Positions 25,011 through 36,400 of a DNA stretch of 64,000 nt are shown here, piece by piece. The stretch spans positions 16,485,027 to 16,549,026 of the forward strand of contig NC_134834.1 of NCBI RefSeq assembly GCF_004210375.1. The letters are read 5' to 3'. The notes below the pieces were generated by a model. That model saw only the letters and a list, made by a program, of their open reading frames with translations, was not told where the DNA came from and made no database searches. Source of the stretch: Tachypleus tridentatus. Lineage: Eukaryota > Arthropoda > Merostomata > Xiphosura > Limulidae. Both the position numbers and the translations under genes were made by a program. How positions within the stretch are numbered: position 1 is the stretch's first letter; each line of letters starts with the position of its first letter.

Positions 25011-25286
25011 CCAGGCATGGCCGAGCGCGTTAGGCGTGCGACTCGTAATCCGAGGGTCGCGGGTTCGCATCCCAGTCGCGCTAAACATGCTCGCCCTTTC
25101 AGCCGTGGGGGCGTTATAATGTTACGGTCAATCCCACTATTCGTTGGTAAAAGAGTAGCCCAAGAGTTGGCGGTGGGTGGTGATGACTAGCTGCCTTCCC
25201 TCTAGTCTTACACTGCTAAATTAGGGACGGCTAGCACAGATAGCCCTCGAGTAGCTTTGTGCGAAATTCCAAAACAAACAAACAAA
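25011..25286 (+). mobile_element. SINE A, full-length copy (tRNA-headed SINE)
   Basis: This is a good reference copy of the dominant repeat. The head (CCAGGCATGGCCGAGCGCG, then GTGCGACTCGTAATCC) resembles a tRNA, with an A-box-like start and the B-box-like GGGTTCGCATCCC. A loop reading CTCGTAA would correspond to anticodon CGU (threonine), which is inference. A conserved body of about 190 bp follows (AACATGCTCGCCCTTTCAGC, GGGGGCGTTATAATG, AATCCCACTATTCGTTGGTA, GAGTTGGCGGTGGGTGGTGA, CTAAATTAGGGACGGCTAGC). It ends in AAAACAAACAAACAAA instead of plain poly-A. It would be transcribed by RNA polymerase III and moved by a LINE. Confidence 0.92.
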
Positions 25287-25330
25287 AATCAACTGTTTTT
25301 TGTTTTTTTTAAATAGACTTTCTCATGTGG

Positions 25331-26092
25331 TTAAAAGAGAACGCCAATTCTCGGTCTCTTCATGAAGTTCATTTCCCCCTTCATTTTTGTATACAATTTG
25401 ACAACGTTAATATAACGTAACACTTGTGATGAAGTAGAAATTTCTATTTTCTCACTATCTTTTCCATTTTGTTCATCTTCTGAATCTCTCACACTGTTAC
25501 CATCTTGAGATTCTATTATAGATTTTAAATTAATTTCATTAGTTTCTGTTAAAAACATTCTTGTGAACGTTCACAAAACTTTCCACGTTCACAGAATCAT
25601 CTGAATCAATCTTCTCCATCAGTTTGGATTTCACTAGAATCGTCATAACAAACAACTTTTCCACAATCTCCGCCATTATCAAGAATAAATCCACAGTTTC
25701 GAAAGCACTTTATTACACATTTGATTAAATGATTTAAAAATGTAATTACATCTAACACGTCAATTTTCATGGTCATTTCAGATGTTCTCTTAAAGTCCAT
25801 GTTTGCAATAATATGCTAAAGCATCAGTTTTCTGTATTTCAATTTTATACACTGTATAATTCCATTATCTATTGGCTGTAGAACTGATGTTGTACATGGG
25901 TGACAAGTTGTATTATCTAGGAAAAGTAGAATATTCATATTTTCTTGTTTCATTCTTTTGTTTAATTTGTTAAAAAAATTCCTTTAATATAACACTTGTC
26001 ATCCACACTTTATTATTCACTTTCCATTCTACAGGAAGCTGATTCTTTCTTAAATTTTTAAAACAGCGCGGATTTTCACTTTTACCCATGGT
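25331..26092 (-). pseudogene. Tigger/pogo-type transposase relic
   Basis: The - strand from about 26092 reads MGKSENPRCFKN, then WMTSVILKEFFNKLNKRM, then NILLFLDN with one catalytic aspartate, then TTSVLQPIDNGII (family: P-x-N-T-T-S-x-L-Q-P-L-D-x-G), KLKYRKLML and a stop near 25816. It resumes with KIDVLDVITFLNHLIKCVIK, CFRNCGF, and an acidic tail down to 25331. A short segment between LDN..HP and TTSVLQP is missing. At least one stop and one frame shift separate the blocks. The N-terminal DNA-binding half is absent. Domain order and wording identify a pogo/Tigger (CENP-B-like) DDE transposase, and nothing suggests domestication. Confidence 0.82.
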
Positions 26093-27170
26093 AATTTTTT
26101 TAAAATTTTAAAATGAAGGAAGATAGGAATTTATTTTCCTCGTGAGAATTATTTAAAGAGTAGAATTTTTCACTTAAAAGACATATATTTCTACAAATTA
26201 TGAATCTAATTTAACTATAAAAATAATGACGGCAGAAAAAAGAACAGACTATATTTAACCAATACTTACTGTAACAAAATGTCCAAGAATTTATTAATAT
26301 TTAAACAAATTATTAATTAAACAATAATTTATTAATATTTAAAGAAAGCACTAATTAAATAAAATATTTAATCAAAAACATTTTCCTACTTACTCAGGTT
26401 CAAACCCTGCTTATTGATATATGAGGTAGATGAAAGATAGTTTTCAGTCCACGTTACGTAGGTTCCACTATAGAGGGCCTCATATAATCTTAAGATAATA
26501 CTGCAAAATTTTTACATTTCCGACTTAGACAAGTTTTACTGTATTTAAAATACCAATCGAGTTCAAAGTAGTCATTTTGCCTTAGTCGATAAGAGTCGAG
26601 TCTAATTTCCATTTCTTTAAGCCTAATTTATTTCTTGGCTTTGATACGGCTTTGTTCTTTCTCTTTTTTTCGATTTCCATACGTTTTGTTTTTTCTTTCA
26701 CCTTTGATATGGGCTTTTTCAAGCTCAATTTGTTCGAGTTTTAGCTGGATTTCTAACTTTATCAATCGACTCTCATTGGTCAGTGGAAACACTTGAGTAT
26801 TCCGTTAATGCTTCTCAGATAACAAATTACCTATTAACATTTCAATACGCTTCTTACGTCATTTTTTTCATTGATTTTTTAAACCTCTAATTTAAAAACT
26901 TAGCAAATTAAAAAAAAACCTTAATAATCAGACACAGTAATCTTGTTGATACTGATAAATGTAAATTGAAGTAAGGCTTAAATTTTAATTGAGATCGAAT
27001 TTTGTATCTGATTCACATTCAGACACGAGCCCGCAATTTATTATGTTACGTATTATAATCTATCTTGGACGGGTTTCCGATTTATTATTTTACGTATTAC
27101 GTTTTCAAATAGCTGAGAATTTGAATTTGGAAGTTAATTGAATGTCAGTAGATTGATACATACGATATTA
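26093..27170. other. AT-rich non-coding DNA
   Basis: A - strand stretch near 26620-26790 could encode a Lys/Glu-rich helix (IKLEIQLKLEQIELEK), reminiscent of coiled-coil Gag segments, but it is short, broken and unsupported by neighbours. Confidence 0.35.
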
Positions 27171-27400
27171 GGCCCGGCATGGCTAGGTGATTAAGGCATT
27201 CGCCTCGTGATCCAAACATGCTCATCCTTTCAGCTGTGGCGGCGCTATAATGTGTCGGTCAATTCCATTATTCGTTGGTAAAAGAGTTGACGGTGGGTCG
27301 TGATGATTAGCTGCTTTTTCACTAATTTTACACTGCTAAATTTAGGGACGGCTAGCGCAGATAGCCCTCGTGCAGCTTGGCGCGAAATTCAAAACAAACA
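27171..27400 (+). mobile_element. SINE A, internally deleted copy
   Basis: It starts GGCCCGGCATGGCTAGGTG and carries the body and 3' end, but the B-box part of the tRNA-like head is missing: the head joins AACATGCTC directly after CTCGTGATCC. About 11 bp around AGTAGCCCAAG are also lost. Confidence 0.85.
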
Positions 27401-28225
27401 CGCGATTTTCCTTCATAACTCAAATGTATTTTAATATACAAACAACAATACAATTTATAATAACGTTTATTACACACGATTTATGTACAAAAATCTTGCA
27501 AACAATACTGAGATTTCTGTCTGGTCTGGAAATGAATAATTTATCGACGGTTCACGATGAATGTATTAATTCTGTTCATACACAGGTACAATACACTCGA
27601 CGTGAGGCTAGCTAGCTCTATTCTTAACAGGTCTCACGCGGTTTATAACCTAACTTTTCGCCGATGAAGATATCTAATGTGTTCGTAGAAATACTGACGT
27701 CAAAAGTGAATTATATGAAATTGGACGGCTTGTAATGTTCGAAGTATATAAACGTTCCTTGTCATATATCTAGTTTAGGATTAATAAGCGTTTATCACAA
27801 TTATAGCTTCTGAGGTATACGGTATAATAAGTGTAGCAAACCAACAATATATAAAAGTGCCCGCGAGTTGCGATGGCTACCTTTTGCAATCATTAGACGA
27901 GATTCTCGAAATTTCAATTGAAAATACCTGCAATCACTTGTATTTTACACACATACACATCGTTGATTCTTATATTCGTGAATCTTCTACTATTTTTAGA
28001 GAATAGGCGAGACTTTCGCAATACACAGTTAACAACATAAGTTATATGCATTTCTAAATAGATATTAAACTGAAATAAACATAATGTTAAAATAATCGTT
28101 AGTCTATTACAATATGTAGCCACAGAAATCACACCTTAAAATGGTTTTGTTTTTAATTTTAAATCATACAAGTCTAATGACATGTAAGAAATGGCAGGTC
28201 CTCTCGGACTGTTTAACAAAACATT
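27401..28225. other. Non-coding DNA
   Basis: No exon or repeat recognised on either strand. Confidence 0.45.
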
Positions 28226-28239
28226 GACACAAGTAGCAG

Positions 28240-28326
28240 TCTTACACTGCTAAATTAGGGACGGCTAGCACAGATAGCCCTCGAGTAGCTTTGTGCGAAA
28301 TTTCCAAACAAACAAACAAACAAACA
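28240..28326 (+). mobile_element. SINE A, 5'-truncated insertion with perfect 14-bp target duplication
   Basis: Only the last 87 bp of the element are present (TCTTACACTGCTAAATTAGG to the CAAA-rich tail). It is flanked by identical GACACAAGTAGCAG at 28226-28239 and 28327-28340. This is the clearest sign in the window that the family moves by target-primed reverse transcription with 5' truncation. Confidence 0.93.
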
Positions 28327-28340
28327 GACACAAGTAGCAG

Positions 28341-29892
28341 ATGCCTGGTTGGGAATAAAAGAACTTGTGTGTTTTTAATATTCACGCAAAGCTACACCAT
28401 CTTTGCCAGATAAACTAAAGGAAATACACCATATTTGCTAAATACACCAATATTATCAACAATATCCTCTCCAACTCTTAGAACATTAAATTAAATAGTG
28501 GAATATGCAATCATCCTCAAACGCATCGAAGCGAATGCTATTTTGTGGCAACCATGGACCCTCTGATTCACAAGTGAGGACATTAATCTGTAGACTATGC
28601 TAAGCCTAATAATGGAGATAATTCTATGTGATGTATTGCTCAGTTTCTTGTAATAATAGAAATTAAAGCCATTCTTTTAATATCGTTTGTTTGTTTAGAA
28701 TTAAGCTCAAAGCTACACAATGGGCTATCCGTGCTTTGCCTACCACAGGTATCGAAATCTGATTTTTAGTGATGCGAGTCCGCAGACGAAAGAAGGCTTT
28801 GTGCGATATCTTAAGATATGGATTTTAGTCGAGTTGATTTTAACAAAAGAGAACCGGAAATACGGATAGAAAAGGAGTGGGTTTGAAATTAATTCAGTTT
28901 CTCATTAAAAATAACTTACTGACGAGATATTTTTGGTATGAATGTAAAAATTCTCGTCAGCAACTCCTGGCTTTCAACGCTCTACATACACATGAATACT
29001 TATATCAGCTAACAGCTTTAAACACCACCTGGTGTTTCTCCACATATGATCTAACGCCAGCTAGTTATCATTAATTTACCTCCTGTAACGAAAATATCTT
29101 AAACAACTATAGGTTGAATAGTTTTATTTTTTACCCGCTAGGGAAATGGAAGGTTTTTCGTTAGCGCCAAAAAGTGTGTGGTGTGACGTATTTAATATTA
29201 CGTTTACATTCTCCCTTCAATTTCTGTTTTTGAGGAATTTTAATTTCTCCATTAAAAAGTTGAATATTCAATAACTTGTAAAACCTTAATGGTTTCATAA
29301 AACTGCCCCCCTCACAAGGCTTTGGTCAGAAATCGCAATGTTTTTGTCTTTTTTCTTCCAATTATTACTGAAAAGACGAATTTGTGGAGAAATTTTCTCT
29401 ATAATTACGATATTATTGAAAGGGAAACTATAGTCTGGTTTCTTTTACAAATTGTTTCGTACTGGATAATTCTGAGGTGTCATTTAAACATAACTCTCGT
29501 TTGATCGGTATCAATGTAAAAATTATTATATTTCTAGATTTACTGTGCTTAATTCTAAACAACGTTACCTGAAACAGTTACGGATAATCGTGGATTTCTG
29601 TCATATCTGTGACAAATACCACTATGTTGTTCGTAACACCAGTAGCATCCGCCAGTTTATTTATATGCATTTATGAGATGTGCAGATACTCGTTATTGGA
29701 TTTCACGTGAAAAGTGCTCATTTGTTTTTAAACAGACTTTGTAAACCAGTAAATTATCAGAACATATTTTGTTATATTTACGTATATACTATATATATTT
29801 ATTTATTTGTTTCGCATACAGTACTTACGTTTAAATTGAACAAGTAAAGACGTTTTTAATCGGCTTTCTTGTGGTACACTTCATGATGGTTT
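28341..29892. other. Non-coding DNA with one SINE B copy
   Basis: Apart from a SINE B copy at 28688-28795 no feature is supported. Confidence 0.45.
28688..28795 (-). mobile_element. SINE B copy
   Basis: A second repeat family recognised by CTCAAAGCTACACAATGGGC and TATCGAAATCTGATTTTTAG. In the - orientation it has a B-box-like block (GATTTCGATACC) and a tail toward the lower coordinates. Its CAAAGCTACAC tail resembles the SINE A tail, so the two may share a LINE partner. Other copies: 46230-46330 and 59090-59225. Confidence 0.65.
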
Positions 29893-30105
29893 ATTTCGAA
29901 TTTCGCGAACAGCTTACGCAAGAACTACCTATGCTAGCTTTCCTAATTTTGCAGTCTAAGACGAGAGCAGCTAGTCATCACCACCCACCGCCAACTCTTG
30001 GGCTACTCTTTTACCGACGAACAGTGGGATTGACCGCACATTATAACGACCTTACGGCTGAAAGGGCGAGCATGTTTGGTACGACGGGGATTCTAACGCC
30101 TTAAC
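29893..30105 (-). mobile_element. SINE A, 5'-shortened copy
   Basis: The body is clear (AGTCATCACCACCCACCGCC, ATTATAACGACC, GAGCATGTTTGGTACGACGG) but the tRNA-like head is cut to TTCTAACGCCTTAACCAC. It lies just downstream of the AGK polyadenylation signal in the gene's sense orientation. Confidence 0.88.
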
Positions 30106-30211
30106 CACATGTCATAATGAGTGTGACCATTTAGTTATTTACATATATGTAGCAGAAGTGTATCTTGACGTGAACAGAAGAGACATTAACTGAAACCCAT
30201 GTGAAACAAAT

Positions 30212-30217
30212 TTTATT
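30212..30217 (-). promoter_or_regulatory. AGK: Candidate AGK polyadenylation signal
   Basis: AATAAA on the - strand, about 108 bp after the AGK stop codon. It is the first match after the stop, giving a short 3' untranslated region. Confidence 0.6.
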
Positions 30218-30324
30218 CATTAACTATAAATGTATTTCCACTATTAACAGTACACAGTGCCAAAATTACCATATCTGTTTGTTGTTCCACCACGTACTAC
30301 AACTCAAACAGCACGTTTTTTAAA

Positions 30325-30426
30325 TTACTGTCCACAATACATGTGAAGTCGTTGTGAGAGTAACCCTACTTTCACGGGCTGCACTTCATAATTGTCATTG
30401 TCAACACTATACCACCGTTCTTCACC
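30325..30426 (-). CDS. AGK: AGK exon 15 (terminal)
   Basis: After the acceptor TGTAATTACAG it encodes [16 protein letters not shown] and [11 protein letters not shown], ending MYCGQ and TAA. It matches the human C-terminus GSFSIDSEEYEAMPVEVKLL. Thirty-four codons including the stop, phase 0 in. Confidence 0.92.
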   Translation of the reverse strand, partial: GEERWYSVDNDNYEVQPVKVGLLSQRLHMYCGQ

Positions 30427-33400
30427 CTGTAATTACAAACATTTTTAGATCAGTTGAGTGAAAAAGATATACTAAATGAACACTAAAAAATTCTACTATA
30501 CAGCTTGACAAATAGTAATATGTTAATATTTATTCAACCCACAGCAGGGGGTCATCCTTATGTAACACTTACAATAGTTTCCTATTATTAGTGTAATTTT
30601 TCCTGCAAGAGAACTGGAGAGGTCTGATATCGCTATTCTATACTGTGAAACTTTTGGGAAATCAGACTGAAATGTCAGTCCTTTATCTATATGGAAACCA
30701 AAATGACCTTGTACAGGGTGGCCCGTAAGTCCCTACCCATCCACATTGTGTCTAAACAACGTTATAATACTAATGATGAGTTGTCACCACGGCATTTGGA
30801 AAGATAACCTTTGCTATGTTGAGGAAAATGTCTCACAGAACATGGCGTCGCATAATATTATGCAGCGAGAATGAGGGACAGCACACAGATACACTGGATA
30901 CATAAGATATATGGATGGGTAGGGACTTACGGACCACCCTGTATTTCTATCTTATGTTTTTCTTCCAAAGAAATAAATACATGTAGTATTTATTATTATT
31001 ATACATTAGTAAACACAGGATTGTGTTTTCTTTTCTTTTCAAGGCAAATAAAAGTGTTTATATATATATAATTTGGAAAATATATTACTATAGAGTCAAA
31101 ACAGAGGAAAATCTTCCTAGTGTTAGAGAACTGAATTTTCTTTGTTCATTTCCTGCAATTATATTTGTAAGAGAAAGTGAACAAAGAAATTAGTTTCCCA
31201 TAAAGGAAATAAAGTTTTCTGGAACATTTCAACCACTGATATATATAAATGACAAATGTGGAATAATTGTGTGTTTTCTTATAGCAAGCCACATGGGGCT
31301 ATCTGCTGAGCCCACCAAAGGGAATCGAACCCCTGATTTTGCATTGTAAATCCGAAGACATACCACTGTACTAGCAGAGGGCAGAATAATCGTATTCTCA
31401 CCAGTATACAAAATCAAGTTAAAAGCAATTTATTTTATATTCACATGATTTGTAGGATTTTGTTATCCAATCCAGAACATAAAATACACAATTATGATTG
31501 TAATGGAGCAAAATTCTATTCTTTCAAAATATCTTGTTTGATAATGTGAGACTACAATGTTTTAACAAAACTGTAGTTATTAATTTAATAATTTATTTAA
31601 AACCAAATAAAGTGATAAAGTTAAACATCGTTCTTCAGCTGTTATGTATGTAAGACTAAATAAAGTGATAGTTAAAGTCGATATTTGTCAGCCATGATGC
31701 ATATTTAAATATTTTGGTTTCAAACATTTGTGTCTAAAGATACCTTTACACTGTATTTGTTTTTACTGAAGTAACATTTCTAACAAACCTTTCTTTTATT
31801 ATAACAATTAGTAATACAATATTATAATTTCATGTTAAAGCCTAAACCTAACTGTTGTGATACAGTCCGTACTAGCTTAGTACTATACACAATGACTTTA
31901 GGATTTGCTTTCTAAATAATAACACTATGTAACAAAATGTTTACTGTTTCTTGTTCCTGGACAGAAAGTGTTATTTCACAATTGTTTATGTTTAAAGTAA
32001 ATGGAAAAGACCTATTCAAACTTTGCTTTTGTGACCAGGGAGCGTATAACAAAAACATGATGGGAGACTATATTTGGGGACTGATACGTGAAAGTGATTT
32101 ACATTACAGTCGCTAATCTCGAAAAACTACTCACTTCTAAACATTTTTGTATAACTTTAGTATAAATACATGTAAATCTTGATCCATATGTTGTTTTATT
32201 CAGATCTTATGTAAATGAAAATGTACAAATTTGTCTGTTTTACATAGAAAATAGGTTAATTTCTAAATTTCATTATCCAAGTCACAAAACCAAAGTTTGA
32301 AGGGAATAATGACCATTTTCTGTACTTTTACAACATAAGTGATTAAGAAATAACACATACTATCCAGGAACAAACTTTGTGTTACATAGTGTTATACATG
32401 CAGATTAAAATAATACCTACAACAATAAGGCTCACCTCTGGCAGTGATGGTGTTAACTGTAACACTTTTGCACGGATTTTTCTACAGCCTGTATTCAGTG
32501 TTGAGTTTTCTTCATTCTGTCGATTTACACTACCAAAATCATGTAAAAAAACAACAGTTATGATAACTTTATTTAAACACAAACATTACTAACAAATTAT
32601 ATGCAAGTACAGTTATGAATGAACTTTTTTCTCTTCCAGGTGCACTGACTCAACCTGGATATAATATTTTATAAATATTAGATATCTGTGGAAGAAATTG
32701 TGTTTCAGGTTTCATTTAGTCTTTGTATTAAATTGTATGCTGAAAAAAAACACTTCAAAATGAACTTTTTTTTATTATCCAATCACCATATTTTGCATTG
32801 TTGGCAGAAGACAGATTCTGAATAACTCTTGTATGGTCCCATTGGCTTAGGCTTATGAGGTAAAAAGCAAAATTAATACTGAAGAATAATTTCCGATGAA
32901 GAGTATTCAGCAATGTAACAGCCACGGTTTCTCGTTATCAAGAATAAACCATGGCTGTTACACTTTTCAAAAGCTTGAACATTGTTTTATAAATTAAGAT
33001 TTAAAACAAAGTAGATAACCTTTATGTAATATTCAATATAATTTCTGCACTATTTTCTGGTTTGATAGCTTTTTGAAGGAAATGTATGTACAACAGAGCA
33101 TTGGGAGCACTTAAAACCACAAATCCACCACAATAAAACTAGGCACGTCTCTTATAAAATTAACAAACACACATTTGCATGCTTTAAATTCAATAGTCAT
33201 TAAACCACTCGTGACAATTCTAACCAGTCACACATAGTCACCAGTTCATCTTCTAAAGAGTTTGAAGCTGTATAGTCTAAAACTGACTTTTCTCTCTCTT
33301 ATGTATATACAAAACTCTTCTGTTGTTGTGAACTGACGTCATGTCATTCAAAACTTCAGATTTTTTCTCATTGCATTGAAATCTGTCATATTTTTTATAA

Positions 33401-36400
33401 AGTTCTAGGCTGTAGTCACATAGTACATATATAGGCAATTAAGTAAAAGTGAAAACATCAGTAAGAGATGTAGGTCCACACTCTATGCTTGTAAGTTTAG
33501 TCATAAAGAGCATATACCGGGAGGTGGCTTTTTTTAAAAACAAAGTTAAATTATCATCAATTTATTATAACAACAGATCAGAGGAGAATAATTCGTCTTT
33601 TCAACTGTGATCTAACATACTGAACTAGACCTTTCTGAATTAATTTAAGCTCCAATACTGCAGTGGTGATGTAATCAACGTACGACTTATTTTAATATAT
33701 TGGACTGTGTTGTTTATTGTTGAAACTTACTGCCAACAATGACCAATGGAGGTAAGAATATATCGAGAACCTAAACCATCATTCTTACAAACTCTGATTC
33801 TCAGTGACTGCATAGTTTTTACAAATCTGATGCGAGACTACTTTTGCCAATAAATAAAATCCATAGAGTTTATAATCTTCAAACAGAATCAGTTCCAGAT
33901 TATGTCATGTTAGAACAACACTATCAGCTATCTTTTATAATAACAACAATACAATTCTTACCCTTGATGAATAAAGTTAGTCCTTGGACAGTCAGAAGGC
34001 AGAATATTTACTGTCATTGCTTCTTCTGCCAACTTAAAAAACAACATTATATGACAGTTTTTTATGTGAATTATAAAACACAGCATTGATCTAAAAAATA
34101 ATTAAGAAACAATTATACAAGTATTAAAATATTAATATTTATTTTAGAAACAGAGTAACCTTAACTTCATAGCAGTAAGTACTGCAAAATATTAAATAAA
34201 TGAAAACATTTGGTCAAGTATAGACTGGGCAATCATCTGTCCAAATTCTTTGAACTGTTTAGGGCCCAGTGGTTCTTAACCTTTTTCCTCGTCTTACCCC
34301 CCGAGAATCTCCAGGGTATTACCATGACCCATATAATAATTTTTGTAATGATAAACTTTGTGTAAAGGTAGAATAAAACTATATAAAGATCCTAATTTAT
34401 TGAAAATGTTACAAATAAACGACCTTGAGAAATGCTACAAGTGCTAAACAAATGTAAAATCTATGGAATTACTGAACAACATACAAAACCTACATATTCA
34501 CTCCGTGTGAAGGTTGATATATAATGAGAAAATATACTAAATACGATGGAAACTTTGATATTTAAATTTTAAGTTCGATGTATTAATATTATATAGTTAA
34601 CAAAATGTAGACAATTCTAAACGTTGTAATATATGAAAACTTTTACTCAAAATTAGACAGGTGGTTACGCAACAAGCATCTCGACGCGGTTCAACTGCCG
34701 CACTTCAGCGTGTTTCTCATTGGTGGGCAGGTTACAGGCACTTGCCACAAAAACTACAAACTGCTCCGTGATTTACCCAATAATACCCAAGCCTTCCGTG
34801 ACCCCCGAGAAACTTCAAACAACCCCCCAGGTTAAGAACCACTAGTTTAGGCAGAGTATTTGTGATGAAACTTTGTAGAATGGGAGACAGAAGTGTAGAA
34901 GATAGAAGACTTTTGAAAAATCGTCCTCTACACTTTTGTCTCCACAACAGGCATGTTTGAGTAACATAAAAAATTACCTCTTCTGATTCCACATTTCTTG
35001 TTTTGATGTCTAAATTTAAACATGTCCACTCCTCTTCCTTCCACAGTCCACAATCATCATTGGTTATATTACTGTAGTCCTTCATGGGGGGTACTTGGAA
35101 GGATCACAAACAGTTTAAGAACATTTATAATTTGTTATAGACATGCAGAAGTACTTGTTTTTAATTTTACTTCTATACTGACACAACCAGAAACATTAAA
35201 AAAACATTCAGTAATGCTAATAATAACTTTACAACGACCATGGTTTTTTGTTGTGTTTTTAATCCTCAATAAAACTACTCTGTTGATTTCCATTTCTCCT
35301 GATTGATGAATGAAGTGGTTGTTAAATAAATAACACTGTATTATTAACCCTTCCCTAATGCTAATTTGTAAATGTAAACAAATGTTAATAACCATGCCTC
35401 ACTCACACTAACACTTGTTCTTGCAATTCAAGTAACATCTCAACCACTACTCGACCTCTCACATCCATGTTGGGTGATAATCATTATTAGCACTGGGCAC
35501 AAACCCTCATTGTAAATGGATGTAACAGTTACAATGATACGTTCTTCTATTTGTAAGTTTTTAGAAATATAGTTTCATTTCAGATATTTGATTTAAGAAA
35601 CAAAATTCACAATTTCTTAACAAGTCTGGTTTTCTTGTTTATATGACACGCATAACTAAAAGCACGTTCAACTGTTTTGATATTACAATAATATATCTTA
35701 AACTAATATTTTATGGTCATAATTCCCTCAAAGAAAATACACAAATTTCTGTATTGTAAATACCCTTTTCTACCCTTGTGTACGACAACAATGGTTCAGA
35801 GCAATCAACCACTGAACATGCAGCACACAGTGGTTAAAATTATACTGAAAGTTTCATAAATATGGTTAAATTTGCAGACGAAAAAGTTGTTTAATTTTAG
35901 GCAACAATAAACATCAATTATACTTGTTAAAAAAGAAAGTCTACTAGTGAAAAACGTACCTTCTTTTGTTGGACCTCTGGGTAGAAAAACTTCCCACCAT
36001 CGACGACGCTGAGGGGCTACTGAAACTGGTGCTGAAACATAACATCTGGAACACCCTGAACACGGGGAAACATATGAAAGGTGGATGTTACTTACTGGTG
36101 GCCACTTCTAGGGGAGACAGAAGAAAACATTTCGAATATTATTTCAAGTATTTAAACAGAGTTTGTGCGACCTACCTGAATGTTTTATTCAAAAGCATAA
36201 CAAATGTTGCATTCTTTTGTACGTCAAAAAAAACCCAACAATAACGAATATACAACACAATTTAAATCCAACACAAGCTCGATATACATACACACTTGAT
36301 TTGCATTATCATTACAATATTATTTTAAGATTTTAAACTATTTGCAAAAGACTACTAGGCCTAATAGTTTTACAATCAAATACCAAAGTAACTTGCAATA

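Noticed and set aside
26620-26790. Lys/Glu-rich coiled coil resembling Gag
   Set aside because: Short, interrupted by stops, and without other Gag features nearby.
31255-31388. Valine-like tRNA gene on the - strand
   Set aside because: Has A- and B-box-like blocks but belongs to a repeated SINE family with a second decayed copy.
33740-33779. Alternative AGK exon 13 ending at the GTAAGT near 33727
   Set aside because: Leaves in the wrong phase for exon 14 and shows no homology.
35966-36244. + strand open frame of 92 codons
   Set aside because: Antisense shadow of AGK exon 11, which has homology and splice support.
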